Origin: Halomonas rhizosphaerae
GTDB taxonomy: Bacteria > Pseudomonadota > Gammaproteobacteria > Pseudomonadales > Halomonadaceae
DNA length: 64,000 nt
NCBI RefSeq assembly: GCF_030010555.1
Contig: NZ_JASCQP010000025.1
Span: forward strand, 55,265 to 119,264
Reading direction: 5' to 3'
Part shown: positions 19,869 to 28,484 of the stretch, one piece after another
Position numbering within the stretch: the stretch's first letter is position 1
How the letters are laid out: every line of letters begins with the position of its first letter
Notes under the pieces: generated by a model
The model's input: the letters and a program-made list of their open reading frames with translations, nothing else
Told to the model about the DNA's origin: nothing
Databases searched by the model: none
Made by a program: the position numbers and the translations under genes

Positions 19869-19909
19869 GATGTTCGTTTTGTTTTCGTCTATTTTCGATA
19901 TCAAACATC
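19869..19909. promoter_or_regulatory. Putative tandem GlpR operators of the second glpD
   Basis: The segment 19890-19909 (tattttcgatatcaaacatc) matches the GlpR palindrome at 17 of 20 positions. Upstream, gatgttcgtt (19869-19878) is a 9-of-10 half-site, and a weaker ttcg half-site lies between them. The three TTCG cores begin at 19873, 19884 and 19894, close to one helical turn apart, so repressor could bind cooperatively on one face. Confidence 0.75.
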
Positions 19910-19944
19910 ATCGACGTCCGGGTCAGCGCTGGACGGGAGACTCC

Positions 19945-21522
19945 ATGAGCGACAAGTCGAACGAGGTGCTCGACCTCTTCGTGATCGGCGGCGGTATCAA
20001 TGGCACCGGCATTGCCAACGATGCTGCAGGACGCGGCCTGTCGGTAGGCCTGTGCGAGCAGGGGGATCTCGCCGGCGCCACCTCCTCGGCGAGCAGCAAG
20101 CTGATCCACGGCGGCCTGCGCTACCTGGAACACCATGAATTCCGCCTGGTGCGCGAGGCACTTCGCGAGCGCGAGGTGTTGCTCGCCAAGGCCCCGCACA
20201 TCATCTGGCCACTGCGCTTCATCCTTCCCCACCGCCCCCACCTGCGCCCGGCCTGGATGCTGCGCGCCGGCCTGTTCCTCTACGACCACCTCGGCAAGCG
20301 CGAGAAGCTCCCGGGGTCACGGGGAGTCAGGCTCACCGCGCACCAGGGCCTTGCCCCCGGCATCACCCGTGGCTTCGAGTACTCGGACTGCTGGGTGGAT
20401 GATGCCCGTCTGGTGGTCCTCAACGCCATCCAGGCTCGCGACAACGGCGCCGAGATCCAGGTCCGCACACGCTGTATCGGGGCCCGCGAGGTTGACGGCC
20501 AGTGGGAAGTGGAGCTCGAGGAGATGGATTCGGGCCATCGGTTGACCCGCCGCTGCCGGACACTGATCAACGCCGCCGGCCCCTGGGTGGAGCAGGTAGT
20601 GAGCCGCCAGGCCAGGCGACAGTCGCGATATGGCGTGCGCTTGATCCAGGGCAGCCATCTGATCGTGCCTCGCCTGAATCACGATGAGCGGGCCTATATC
20701 CTCCAGAACACCGACCGGCGCATCGTCTTCGTGCTGCCCTACGAGGAAGACTTCAGCCTGATCGGCACCACCGACCGGCGCTTTGAGGGCGACCCGTCGC
20801 GCGTCGAGGCCAGCGAGGAGGAAATCGACTATCTGCTCTCGGTCGTCAACGCCCACTTCCGCACCCAGCTCGCTCGGGACGCCGTAATCCGCACCTTCTC
20901 CGGCGTGCGCCCGCTGTGCGACGACGAATCGGCCGAACCCTCGGCCATGACGCGCGACTACACCCTCGACCTGGACACCCGTGGTGCCCCCTTGCTTTCG
21001 GTCTTCGGCGGCAAGATCACCACCTATCGCAAGCTTGCCGAGGCCGCCCTCGCGGCGCTAGAGCCCCACCTGCCGGCGATGGCCGCCCCCTGGACCGCCG
21101 AAACGCCGCTGCCGGGCGGCGACATTGGCGACCAGGCCGCCTTCGAGTCACAACTGCTGGAGGACTACCCCTTCCTGGATGCCGCGCAGGCCCGGCGCTT
21201 TGCTCGCTCCTATGGCTCGCTATGCCGGGAGTTTCTGGACGGCAGGGACTCTCAGGCCGCCCTGGGGCAGGCTTTTGGCGCCGGGCTGACCGCGGCCGAG
21301 GTGGACTATCTTATCGAGCAGGAATGGGCGCGCTCCCTCGAGGACATCCTGTGGCGGCGTACCAAGCTGGCCCTGCGTCTCAATGCGGTCGAGACTCGGC
21401 GCCTGGGGGAGTACCTGGAGGAACGGCTGGCTCGCCAGGGGAGCCTCCCCCCTACCCCATCGAAGCCATCTACCCGGGTGCATCCCCGCGCAGATCGATC
21501 TCGACCGCGACGCACGGCCTGA
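19945..21522 (+). CDS. glpD: FAD-dependent glycerol-3-phosphate dehydrogenase (second copy)
   Basis: Aerobic GlpD of 525 residues, the form closest to the E. coli enzyme. It shows GGGINGTG at residues 15-22, LIHGGLRYLEHHEFRLVREAL, DARLVVLNA, the NAAGPWV motif and FGGKITTYRKLAE. The start at 19945 follows a gggaga ribosome site; the longer upstream reading would run through the GlpR operators. It differs from the GlpD at 75-1691 in sequence and regulation site, so the organism has two glycerol-3-phosphate dehydrogenases. The C-terminus ends in a basic Arg/Pro-rich tail. Confidence 0.96.
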   Translation: MSDKSNEVLDLFVIGGGINGTGIANDAAGRGLSVGLCEQGDLAGATSSASSKLIHGGLRYLEHHEFRLVREALREREVLLAKAPHIIWPLRFILPHRPHLRPAWMLRAGLFLYDHLGKREKLPGSRGVRLTAHQGLAPGITRGFEYSDCWVDDARLVVLNAIQARDNGAEIQVRTRCIGAREVDGQWEVELEEMDSGHRLTRRCRTLINAAGPWVEQVVSRQARRQSRYGVRLIQGSHLIVPRLNHDERAYILQNTDRRIVFVLPYEEDFSLIGTTDRRFEGDPSRVEASEEEIDYLLSVVNAHFRTQLARDAVIRTFSGVRPLCDDESAEPSAMTRDYTLDLDTRGAPLLSVFGGKITTYRKLAEAALAALEPHLPAMAAPWTAETPLPGGDIGDQAAFESQLLEDYPFLDAAQARRFARSYGSLCREFLDGRDSQAALGQAFGAGLTAAEVDYLIEQEWARSLEDILWRRTKLALRLNAVETRRLGEYLEERLARQGSLPPTPSKPSTRVHPRADRSRPRRTA

Positions 21523-21545
21523 GATCAGGCGCCAAAGAAAAGAAA

Positions 21546-22133
21546 TCACAGAACGGTGACACTGGCCGGCGCGAGCGGATCTCGCTCGCGGTGCTGGCTA
21601 AGCTCGCGGCCCTCCAAGGCAGTCAGCAGGATCTGCAGGGGATCCCCGTGACTGACCAGCAGGATGGTTTCCCCCGCATGGTGCTGCTCCAGGTCGGCGA
21701 TCAGCTCCGTCATGCGCGCGGCCACCTCTGCGACGGCCTCGACGCCGGCATGGCGATGCGCCGGGTCACGGGCGTCCCGTGCCCAGACCTCGGCATAGCG
21801 GTAATCTCCCTCCCCCTCGAGCGCACCGAAGTGGCGTTCCCGCAGCCGCGTATCGGCCTCGAACCGCAGCCCGAAGTGCTGCGCGATACGGGCTGCCGTC
21901 TCGGTGGTGCGACGGAAGTCCGAATGCAGGATCCGGGCGGGGATCGCCCAGCACCAGTCTGACAGCAGCCCATCGAGTTGCTCCCGGCCCCGGGACGAGA
22001 GGCCGAAGCCAGCCAGCCCATGCTCCGGCGTGCTGATGATCAGCCCCTGCTGGTTGGCCAGGCTGTGACCATGGCGCATGAGCAGGTAGCGGTTATGCCA
22101 GTGGCCCGACGCCGCGGGGAAAGTGTTTGACAT
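21546..22133 (-). CDS. Histidine phosphatase superfamily protein
   Basis: A 195-residue acid-phosphatase/phosphoglycerate-mutase fold. The catalytic RHG is in YLLMRHGHSLANQQGL, followed by LSSRGREQLDG, SDFRRTTETA, LRERHFGALEGE and the second histidine in LLVSHGDPLQIL. The substrate is not evident. The start at 22133 overlaps a Pho-box-like sequence; an in-frame methionine at 22178 would extend it by 15 residues. It is divergent from the phnDCEE transporter genes and convergent with glpD, so a shared phosphate-responsive control is possible but unproven. Confidence 0.85.
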   Translation of the reverse strand: MSNTFPAASGHWHNRYLLMRHGHSLANQQGLIISTPEHGLAGFGLSSRGREQLDGLLSDWCWAIPARILHSDFRRTTETAARIAQHFGLRFEADTRLRERHFGALEGEGDYRYAEVWARDARDPAHRHAGVEAVAEVAARMTELIADLEQHHAGETILLVSHGDPLQILLTALEGRELSQHRERDPLAPASVTVL

Positions 22134-22144
22134 AGTTTTGTCAC
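22127..22144. promoter_or_regulatory. Putative Pho box between the phosphatase and phnD
   Basis: TTGACAT-AGTT-TTGTCAC is two 7-bp direct repeats with a 4-bp spacer, the architecture of PhoB sites (CTGTCAT-N4-CTGTCAT); each repeat matches at five of seven positions. It lies about 92 bp before phnD and at the start of the divergent phosphatase gene. Confidence 0.5.
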
Positions 22145-22235
22145 GAACTCTAGATTGGAAAGGGTTATTCGGAATCAATCATCGACATGTCGAGATCCGA
22201 ACGTCCTGCACAACAATAATCTCACGAGGCACGCC

Positions 22236-23240
22236 ATGATCCATCATCCCCTCCGGTCTCGAAAGCACCCACTCACCAAGCTGGCCCTCTCCTCGCTGTT
22301 GCCGCTTGCCCTGCTGGCCGCCACTCAGGTCCAGGCACAGGACGATTGCGAGCGTGGCGCCCTGGATGACATCTACTGCGACGAGAACGGCGACATGGTC
22401 GCCGACCGCCCGGCCGACGAATCCGAGTGGGCCGACCCCGACACCCTGATCTTCGCCTATACCCCGGTCGAGGATCCGGCGATCTATTCCGACATCTGGC
22501 AACCCTTCATCGACCACCTGCAGGACGTTACCGGACGCGACGTACGCTTCTTTGCCGTGCAATCCAACTCGGCCCAGGTCGAGGCGATGCGCAGCGGTCG
22601 CCTGCATATCGCCGGCTTCTCCACCGGCCCGACGCCTTTCGCCGTCAACCTGGCCGGCGCCGTCCCCTTCGCCCTGATGGGCTCGGATGACGGCCAGTTC
22701 GGCTATACCCTCCAGCTCTATACCCACGTCGACTCCGGCATCGACGAGATGGCTGACCTCAAGGGCAAGCGCGTCGCCCATACCTCGCCCACCTCCAACT
22801 CCGGCAACCAGGCGCCGCGAGCCCTGTTCCCCGAAGAGGGCATCGTCCCCGACGAGGACTACGAGGTCATCTACTCAGGCAGCCACGACCAGTCCATGCT
22901 GGGGGTGGTGGCCCAGGACTACGATGCGGCACCGGTAGCCTCGGAAGTCGTCGATCGGATGGCCGCCCGCGACCTCTATGACCCGGAGGACGTCAAGATC
23001 ATCTACGAGTCCGACCGCTTCCCGACCACGTCCTACACCTATGCCCACAACCTGCATCCCGATCTGGTCGACAAGATCGAGGAGGCCTTCTTCAGCTTCG
23101 AGTTCGCCGGCACCGAACTGGGGGAGGAATTCGAGGGGGTCGAGAAATTCATCCCCATCAACTATCAGGAGCACTGGAAGGTCATCCGCACCATCCAGGA
23201 GGCCAACGGGGTCGAGTACACCCCCGACAACCTCGAGTAA
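22236..23240 (+). CDS. phnD: Phosphonate/phosphite-type ABC transporter, binding protein
   Basis: Periplasmic receptor of the PhnD class, 334 residues. A twin-basic N-terminus and hydrophobic core (LTKLALSSLLPLALLAA) end in VQAQ, a signal peptide of about 34 residues. The mature protein has the PhnD-like FAYTPVEDPAIYSDIW and the polar ligand loop HTSPTSNSGNQAPR typical of proteins that bind phosphonate, phosphite or phosphate esters. The start at 22236 follows acgagg. No C-P lyase or phosphonatase gene is nearby, so the ligand remains open. Confidence 0.9.
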   Translation: MIHHPLRSRKHPLTKLALSSLLPLALLAATQVQAQDDCERGALDDIYCDENGDMVADRPADESEWADPDTLIFAYTPVEDPAIYSDIWQPFIDHLQDVTGRDVRFFAVQSNSAQVEAMRSGRLHIAGFSTGPTPFAVNLAGAVPFALMGSDDGQFGYTLQLYTHVDSGIDEMADLKGKRVAHTSPTSNSGNQAPRALFPEEGIVPDEDYEVIYSGSHDQSMLGVVAQDYDAAPVASEVVDRMAARDLYDPEDVKIIYESDRFPTTSYTYAHNLHPDLVDKIEEAFFSFEFAGTELGEEFEGVEKFIPINYQEHWKVIRTIQEANGVEYTPDNLE

Positions 23241-23256
23241 TCCACGCCTGGCAGCA

Positions 23257-23288
23257 CGACGCCGGCCTTCCCTCGAAGGCCGGCGTCG
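23257..23288 (+). other. phnD-phnC intercistronic hairpin
   Basis: A perfect 13-bp stem (cgacgccggcctt / aaggccggcgtcg, loop ccctcg) sits 16 bp after the phnD stop with no T-run after it. In binding-protein operons such stems usually stabilise the upstream message or limit expression of the downstream subunits. Confidence 0.65.
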
Positions 23289-23324
23289 CTGTCTCGTTGA
23301 TCCTTCGCCCTCCGGGACTCGCCG

Positions 23325-24140
23325 ATGCTAGAGATATCCAACCTGATCAAGCGTTATGGCCACGATGACCCTGTGCTCAAGGGGCTTGATCTGAGCGTCG
23401 AGGACAACAGCGTGGTCGCCATCGTCGGCGCCTCGGGCGCGGGCAAGAGCACCATGCTTCGATGCATCAACCGCCTCGTGGAACCCACCTCGGGGTCGAT
23501 CAAGCTCAACGGCACCGAACTCGTCAATCTCCGACACCGTGACCTTCGGCGGGCTAGACGCAAGATCGGCATGGTCTTCCAGGGCTTCAACCTGATCGAT
23601 CGCCTCACGGTGATGGAGAACGTGCTGGCCGGCCGACTCGGCTACGTCAGCCTCTTCCAGGCCATTACCCGCCGCTATCCAACCGCGGATATCGAGCGGG
23701 CCTTCGTGCTGATGGAGCGAGTGGGCATCGCCCACTATGCCAACAAGCGCGCCGACGAACTCTCCGGCGGAGAACGCCAGCGGGTCGGCGTGGTCCGCGC
23801 CCTCATGCAGGAACCGGAGGTGCTGCTGGCCGACGAGCCAACGGCCTCGCTGGACCCGCGCACCTCCGAGCAGATCATGGTGCTGCTGCAAAGCCTGGCC
23901 AGCGAGCTGTCGCTGCCGGTGCTGATCAACATTCACAATGTGGCCCAGGCCAGGACCTATACCGACCGTATCGTCGGTTTGCGCCACGGCACCATGATCT
24001 TCGATGGCACTCCCGCCGACTTCGACAAGGAGGCGTTGGATGCCATCTACGGTGGCATCGAGTCGCCGGAGGATGAGAGTGCCACCCCGCAGGCTGCCCC
24101 TGGAAAGGCTGAACGGGAGATCCGCCATGACCAGGCCTGA
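23325..24140 (+). CDS. phnC: Phosphonate-type ABC transporter, ATP-binding subunit
   Basis: ATPase of 271 residues with Walker A GASGAGKST, Q-loop MVFQGFNLI, the PhnC-specific VLAGRLGYVSLFQAI stretch, signature LSGGERQRVGVVRAL, Walker B LLADEPTASLDP and an H-loop histidine in NIHNV. The PhnC-specific insertion supports the assignment over other importer ATPases. It is followed by two permease genes with short overlaps. Confidence 0.92.
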   Translation: MLEISNLIKRYGHDDPVLKGLDLSVEDNSVVAIVGASGAGKSTMLRCINRLVEPTSGSIKLNGTELVNLRHRDLRRARRKIGMVFQGFNLIDRLTVMENVLAGRLGYVSLFQAITRRYPTADIERAFVLMERVGIAHYANKRADELSGGERQRVGVVRALMQEPEVLLADEPTASLDPRTSEQIMVLLQSLASELSLPVLINIHNVAQARTYTDRIVGLRHGTMIFDGTPADFDKEALDAIYGGIESPEDESATPQAAPGKAEREIRHDQA

Positions 24141-24942
24141 CACCAGCCGGGCAACGACATCGCGGACCTGGCGCAAGCCGCCCTTCATCGCCAACCCCAT
24201 CATGCGCTATGGCATGCTGGCGGTGGTGGTCGTCTATCTGGTGTGGGCCTTCGCCACCCTGCCCTTCAACTGGGAGCGCATCAGCGAAGGGTTGCCTCGG
24301 GCAGCGCGCATCTTCGGCGGCGGCTTCCCGCCGAGCTTTTCGCGCTTCGACCTGCTGCTGACCGGCTTCACGGAGAGTCTGCAGATCGCCATCCTGGCCA
24401 CCCTGCTCGGGGTGTTGCTGTCGATTCCTTTCGCGGTGATGGCGGCACGCAACATCGCCCCCCTGCCTGTCTACCTGGTGGGGCGCGCGGTGATCATCGT
24501 CTCGCGCAGTTTCCATCCGGTAATCGTCGCCATCCTCTTCGTCGCCGCGGTGGGCTTCGGTCCCCTGGCCGGCATCCTGACCCTGACCCTCTACTCCATT
24601 GGCTTCGTCGGCAAGCTGCTCGCCGAGGAGATCGAGGAAATCGACTGGGGCCAGGTGGAGGCCATGCGCGCCACGGGCGCGGGCTATCTGGCAACTCTCT
24701 ACTATGCCGTCTTCCCGCAGATCCTGCCGCGCCAGGTGGGACTCTCCATGTACCAGCTCGACAGCAACCTGCGTGCCTCTGCGGTGGTGGGTATCGTCGG
24801 GGCGGGTGGCATCGGCAGCACCCTGATGAATGCCTTCGGGCGCTACGACTATGACTTCGCCTTCGCCATCCTGCTGGTGATAATCGCGGTGATCCTGGTC
24901 AGCGAAGGCGTCAGCGGCTGGGTAAGGAAGAAGATATGGTAG
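24127..24942 (+). CDS. phnE: Phosphonate-type ABC transporter, permease subunit 1
   Basis: Inner-membrane permease, 271 residues, about six hydrophobic segments. The PhnE coupling region reads LLAEEIEEIDWGQVEAMRATGAG and is followed by QLDSNLRASAVVGIVGAGGIG, both typical of PhnE proteins. The start at 24127 overlaps the end of phnC by 14 bp; upstream in-frame methionines lie within phnC. It forms a heterodimer with the next gene product. Confidence 0.9.
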   Translation: MTRPDTSRATTSRTWRKPPFIANPIMRYGMLAVVVVYLVWAFATLPFNWERISEGLPRAARIFGGGFPPSFSRFDLLLTGFTESLQIAILATLLGVLLSIPFAVMAARNIAPLPVYLVGRAVIIVSRSFHPVIVAILFVAAVGFGPLAGILTLTLYSIGFVGKLLAEEIEEIDWGQVEAMRATGAGYLATLYYAVFPQILPRQVGLSMYQLDSNLRASAVVGIVGAGGIGSTLMNAFGRYDYDFAFAILLVIIAVILVSEGVSGWVRKKIW

Positions 24943-25745
24943 AGGACGCCGACCTGCTCGCCGATCGTATCTGGCGACGCTACAACCCCAGGGAGCAGCT
25001 CATCCGTTACGGCGTAATGCTGGTGACGCTGATGCTGGTCGTCTGGGCGGTGCGCGACATCGACATCTTCTGGCCCTGGGTATGGGATGCCCCCAACCAG
25101 ATCTCGAGCCTTGGGGCACGCATGTGGCCACCGGATCCAAGCCGCCTCGGCGAGATCGTCAATGCCATGATCGAGACCGTGCATATCGCCACGCTCGCCA
25201 CCATGCTGACCATCTTTATCGCCCTGCCGGTCTCCTACATCGCCGCCCAGAACACCACACCCAACCGTGCCTGCCTGTGGCTGGGGCGCTTCATCCTGGT
25301 CTCGAGCCGCTCGGTGAACACCATCATCTGGGCGCTGCTGTTCGTGGCGATCTTCGGCCCCGGGGTGTTGGCCGGGATACTGGCCATCATGTTCCGCTCG
25401 GTGGGCTTCATCGGCAAGCTGATGGGCGAGGCCATCGAGGAGATCGACCGCCGCCCGGTGGAGGCCATGGAAGCGACCGGCGCCTCCAAGGCGAAAGTGA
25501 TTGCCTATGCCGTCGTCCCCCAGGTGATGCCGGCCTTCTTCGCCATCGTCATCCTGCGCTGGGACATCAACATTCGCGAGTCCACGGTACTGGGGCTGGT
25601 CGGGGCCGGCGGTATCGGCGTGATCCTGCAGGGCTCCATCGACACCTTCGCCTGGCAGACGGTGGCCACCATCCTGATCGCCATCATCGTGCTGGTGCTG
25701 ATCGGCGAGGCCATCACCGGCCTGCTGCGCCGCAAGGCGCTCTAG
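24936..25745 (+). CDS. phnE: Phosphonate-type ABC transporter, permease subunit 2
   Basis: Second PhnE-type permease, 269 residues, with LMGEAIEEIDRRPVEAMEAT and DINIRESTVLGLVGAGGIG in the same places as in subunit 1. The N-terminal 30 residues are charged, and the first membrane helix begins near residue 28. The start overlaps the stop of subunit 1 by 7 bp. Paired permease genes are usual for phnE1-E2 transporters. Confidence 0.9.
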   Translation: MVEDADLLADRIWRRYNPREQLIRYGVMLVTLMLVVWAVRDIDIFWPWVWDAPNQISSLGARMWPPDPSRLGEIVNAMIETVHIATLATMLTIFIALPVSYIAAQNTTPNRACLWLGRFILVSSRSVNTIIWALLFVAIFGPGVLAGILAIMFRSVGFIGKLMGEAIEEIDRRPVEAMEATGASKAKVIAYAVVPQVMPAFFAIVILRWDINIRESTVLGLVGAGGIGVILQGSIDTFAWQTVATILIAIIVLVLIGEAITGLLRRKAL

Positions 25746-25830
25746 ACATTCACGACCAGGCATTCACGGCCGATGGCATGCGGAGTAGGCTGGGAACGGG
25801 ACGTCACTGAGGCCACAGGGAGGTCATGTC

Positions 25831-26895
25831 GTGCTCTCGATTGTGCTTGCGGTGATCGCCACCGCACTGCTGGTGGTCACCTTGGTGGCGCGATCGCCGC
25901 TGACCTGGTGGTGGATCCGTGCCTGCGAGTTTCCACGCCTGCAGCTCGCCGCACTGGCGGCGGTGACCGCTCTGCTCTCCCTGCTGGCCACCCCGCCCTG
26001 GTCGTGGGTCGCGATGGCGTCGAGCCTTATCACCCTCGCGCTTCAGACGGCCCGTATCCTGCCCTGGACGCCGTTCTGGCCGGTGCAGGTCCAGCGCACC
26101 GAGCCGGGACAGGAGAGCCGCTGCCTGACGCTGCTGATCGCCAATGTACTCACCACCAACCGCAATGCCGAGACGCTGACCCGGCTTATCCATCAACACC
26201 GGCCCGACCTGGTCTTGACCCTGGAATCCGACGCCTGGTGGCAGGAGCAGCTCGACGGGGCATTGCATGAGGACTGGCCCGATGCGGTGCGGGTGCCGCT
26301 GGACAACCTCTACGGCATGCACCTCTATGCCCGGCGGCCGCTGGTCGACCCCGAGGTCCAGTGGCTTATTCAGGACGATATCCCCTCGATCCATACCGGC
26401 GTCACGCTGCCTAGCGGTGACGTCGTCCGCCTGCATGCCGTGCATCCCCGCCCGCCGGCTCCCAACGAGAGCGAGGAGTCGCTGTGGCGAGATGCCGAGC
26501 TGCTGCTGGTGGGCAAGGCAATTCACGAGGACCCGGTGCCCACTCTGGTGGCCGGTGACCTGAACGACGTGGCCTGGTCACGCACCACTCGGCTCTTCTG
26601 TCGGGTCAGTGGCATGCTCGATCCCCGCCGCGGGCGCGGCATGTACAGCACCTTCCACGCCAGCTATCCCCTCCTGCGTTGGCCGCTGGACCACATATTC
26701 GTCAGCGAGCACTTCACTCTAAAAGCCATGCAGCGCCTGCCACACATCGGTTCCGATCACTTCCCGATGCTGGCCACCCTGTGTTACCGCCCCTCCCGCG
26801 CCGACGAGCACGAGACACCCGAGGCCGACGGGCAGGAGCACCGCGACGCCCGGGAGACCATCAAGGAAGGCAAGGAGCGCGACCAGCAGGAGTGA
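25831..26895 (+). CDS. Membrane-anchored endonuclease/exonuclease/phosphatase family protein
   Basis: A 354-residue protein with three N-terminal hydrophobic segments (about residues 1-20, 30-52 and 55-75) followed by an EEP domain facing away from them. Motifs of the fold are LLIANVLTTN, DLVLTLE, the AGDLNDV metal site and the HIGSDHFP C-terminal His/Asp. The start is GTG at 25831 with aggg-agg seven bases upstream; the ATG at 25826 is out of frame. Related proteins hydrolyse phosphodiesters, but the substrate is unknown. It lies 85 bp after the phosphonate transporter and may be co-transcribed. Confidence 0.82.
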   Translation: MLSIVLAVIATALLVVTLVARSPLTWWWIRACEFPRLQLAALAAVTALLSLLATPPWSWVAMASSLITLALQTARILPWTPFWPVQVQRTEPGQESRCLTLLIANVLTTNRNAETLTRLIHQHRPDLVLTLESDAWWQEQLDGALHEDWPDAVRVPLDNLYGMHLYARRPLVDPEVQWLIQDDIPSIHTGVTLPSGDVVRLHAVHPRPPAPNESEESLWRDAELLLVGKAIHEDPVPTLVAGDLNDVAWSRTTRLFCRVSGMLDPRRGRGMYSTFHASYPLLRWPLDHIFVSEHFTLKAMQRLPHIGSDHFPMLATLCYRPSRADEHETPEADGQEHRDARETIKEGKERDQQE

Positions 26896-26898
26896 GCG

Positions 26899-28278
26899 CT
26901 ATTCCGGTACCCCGCCTCGCGTCAGCGTCGCGGGGTCGAGAAGTCGTTCAAGCTCCGCTCTGGACAGTTCGGTCTGCTCCTCGGCCACCTCGATGATCGG
27001 CCGTCCGGCCTGGTAAGCGTGCTTGGCGATGGCCGCCGCAGCGTCGTAGCCGATCACCGCGTTCAGCGCCGTGACCAGGATGGGGTTGCGCGCCAGCGGT
27101 CCCTCGAGGTGGTCGTGGCGCACCTTGAAGGTAGCGATGGCGCGATCAGCCAGCAGCCGGCTGGTGTTGGTCATCAAGGTGATCGAGGTCAGCAGGTTGT
27201 TGGCGACCAGCGGCAGCATGACATTGAGCTGAAAGTTGCCGCTCTGCCCGGCCACCGTCACCGCCGTGTCGAGCCCGATCACCTGGGCGGCGGCCTGGGC
27301 AGCCGACTCGGGGATCACCGGATTGACCTTGCCGGGCATGATCGAGCTACCGGGCTGCAGGGCCTCGAGCTCGATCTCGCCGAGCCCGGCCAGAGGCCCG
27401 GAGTTCATCCAGCGCAGGTCGTTGGCGATCTTCATCACCACGCAGGCCAGCCCCCTTAACTGTCCAGAGAGTTCCACCGCGGCATCCTGAGAAGCGAGGC
27501 TGGCGAAGAAGCTGTCATTGGGCGAGAACGATAGCCCCGTCTGCTCGCTCAGGTCCCGCGCCATGCGCTCGGCGAACTCGGGATGGGCATTGATGCCGGT
27601 GCCTACCGCCGTACCACCCTGGGCCAGTCGACAGAGTCGCACCAGGGCGCTGTCCAGTCGCTCGATCGCCTGCCCCACCTGGCTCGACCAGCCACCCAGC
27701 TCCTGGCCCATGCGCAGCGGCATGGCATCCATCAGGTGGGTACGCCCGGTCTTGACCACGTCCTCGAGCTCCAAGGCGCGCGCGTCAATGCTCTCGCGAA
27801 GGTGCTCCAGCGCCGGGCGCAGCTGGCTGGTCACTGCCAGCGCGGCGGACACATGGATCGCCGTGGGAATCACGTCGTTGCTCGACTGCCCCATGTTGAC
27901 GTGGTCGTTGGCGCCGACCTCCACCCCATCGCGGCTGGCTCGCCTGGCGATTACCTCGTTGACGTTCATGTTGCTGGAGGTGCCCGAGCCGGTCTGGAAG
28001 ACGTCCACCGGGAACTGGTCGTCGAGGTGGCCCGCGAGGATCGCCTCGGCGGCGGCAACGATCTCTCGGGACCGAGCGTCGTCGAGAAGACCCAGCTCGT
28101 GATTGACCCGGGCCGCCGCCAGCTTGATCCGGGCGATGGCGTGGATGAAGGCCGTCGGCATCGGCTGGCCCGAGACCGGAAAATTGTTGACGGCGCGCTG
28201 GGTCTGGGCACCGTAGAGGGCCTCCCTCGGCACCTCCAACTCGCCCATGCTGTCGCGCTCGATGCGATGGTCGCTCAT
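26899..28278 (-). CDS. fumC: Fumarate hydratase, class II
   Basis: Iron-independent fumarase of the citric acid cycle, interconverting fumarate and L-malate as a cytoplasmic homotetramer. The 459-residue protein has the superfamily signature GSSIMPGKVNP near residue 316, the substrate loops SGTSSNMNVNEV and NMGQSSND, and the TGRTHLMDA active-site region. The start at 28278 follows a gaggagc ribosome site. The stop lies three bases from the convergent EEP gene, leaving no room for a classical terminator. Confidence 0.96.
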   Translation of the reverse strand: MSDHRIERDSMGELEVPREALYGAQTQRAVNNFPVSGQPMPTAFIHAIARIKLAAARVNHELGLLDDARSREIVAAAEAILAGHLDDQFPVDVFQTGSGTSSNMNVNEVIARRASRDGVEVGANDHVNMGQSSNDVIPTAIHVSAALAVTSQLRPALEHLRESIDARALELEDVVKTGRTHLMDAMPLRMGQELGGWSSQVGQAIERLDSALVRLCRLAQGGTAVGTGINAHPEFAERMARDLSEQTGLSFSPNDSFFASLASQDAAVELSGQLRGLACVVMKIANDLRWMNSGPLAGLGEIELEALQPGSSIMPGKVNPVIPESAAQAAAQVIGLDTAVTVAGQSGNFQLNVMLPLVANNLLTSITLMTNTSRLLADRAIATFKVRHDHLEGPLARNPILVTALNAVIGYDAAAAIAKHAYQAGRPIIEVAEEQTELSRAELERLLDPATLTRGGVPE

Positions 28279-28372
28279 GTCCGGCTCCTCATGTTCGGGA
28301 TGGATGATGCTCCATTCAACATGGTGTCCAGCAGACCGCCTTGCAAGAGACCTCCTCCATCGAAAGAAAGAA

Positions 28373-28414
28373 TGTTGCACTGCACAAACCGCTCTGCTAT
28401 TGTGCATCGCAACA
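28373..28414 (+). promoter_or_regulatory. Phasin promoter with paired PhaR-like operators
   Basis: TTGCAC (28375-28380) and TATTGT (28398-28403) are spaced by 17 bp. Overlapping them are two 15-mers, tgttgcactgcacaa (28373-28387) and ttgtgcatcgcaaca (28400-28414), which are inverted copies of each other with two mismatches and each of which is itself palindromic. TGC/GCA dyads of this kind are bound by PhaR repressors in other polyhydroxyalkanoate producers; no phaR is in the window. Confidence 0.6.
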
Positions 28415-28484
28415 GAGACGCAGAAGGCATCGGCAGACCGCCACGGCCTTCGAATTGATCCGAAATCCCTGGGAGGGACTTACG

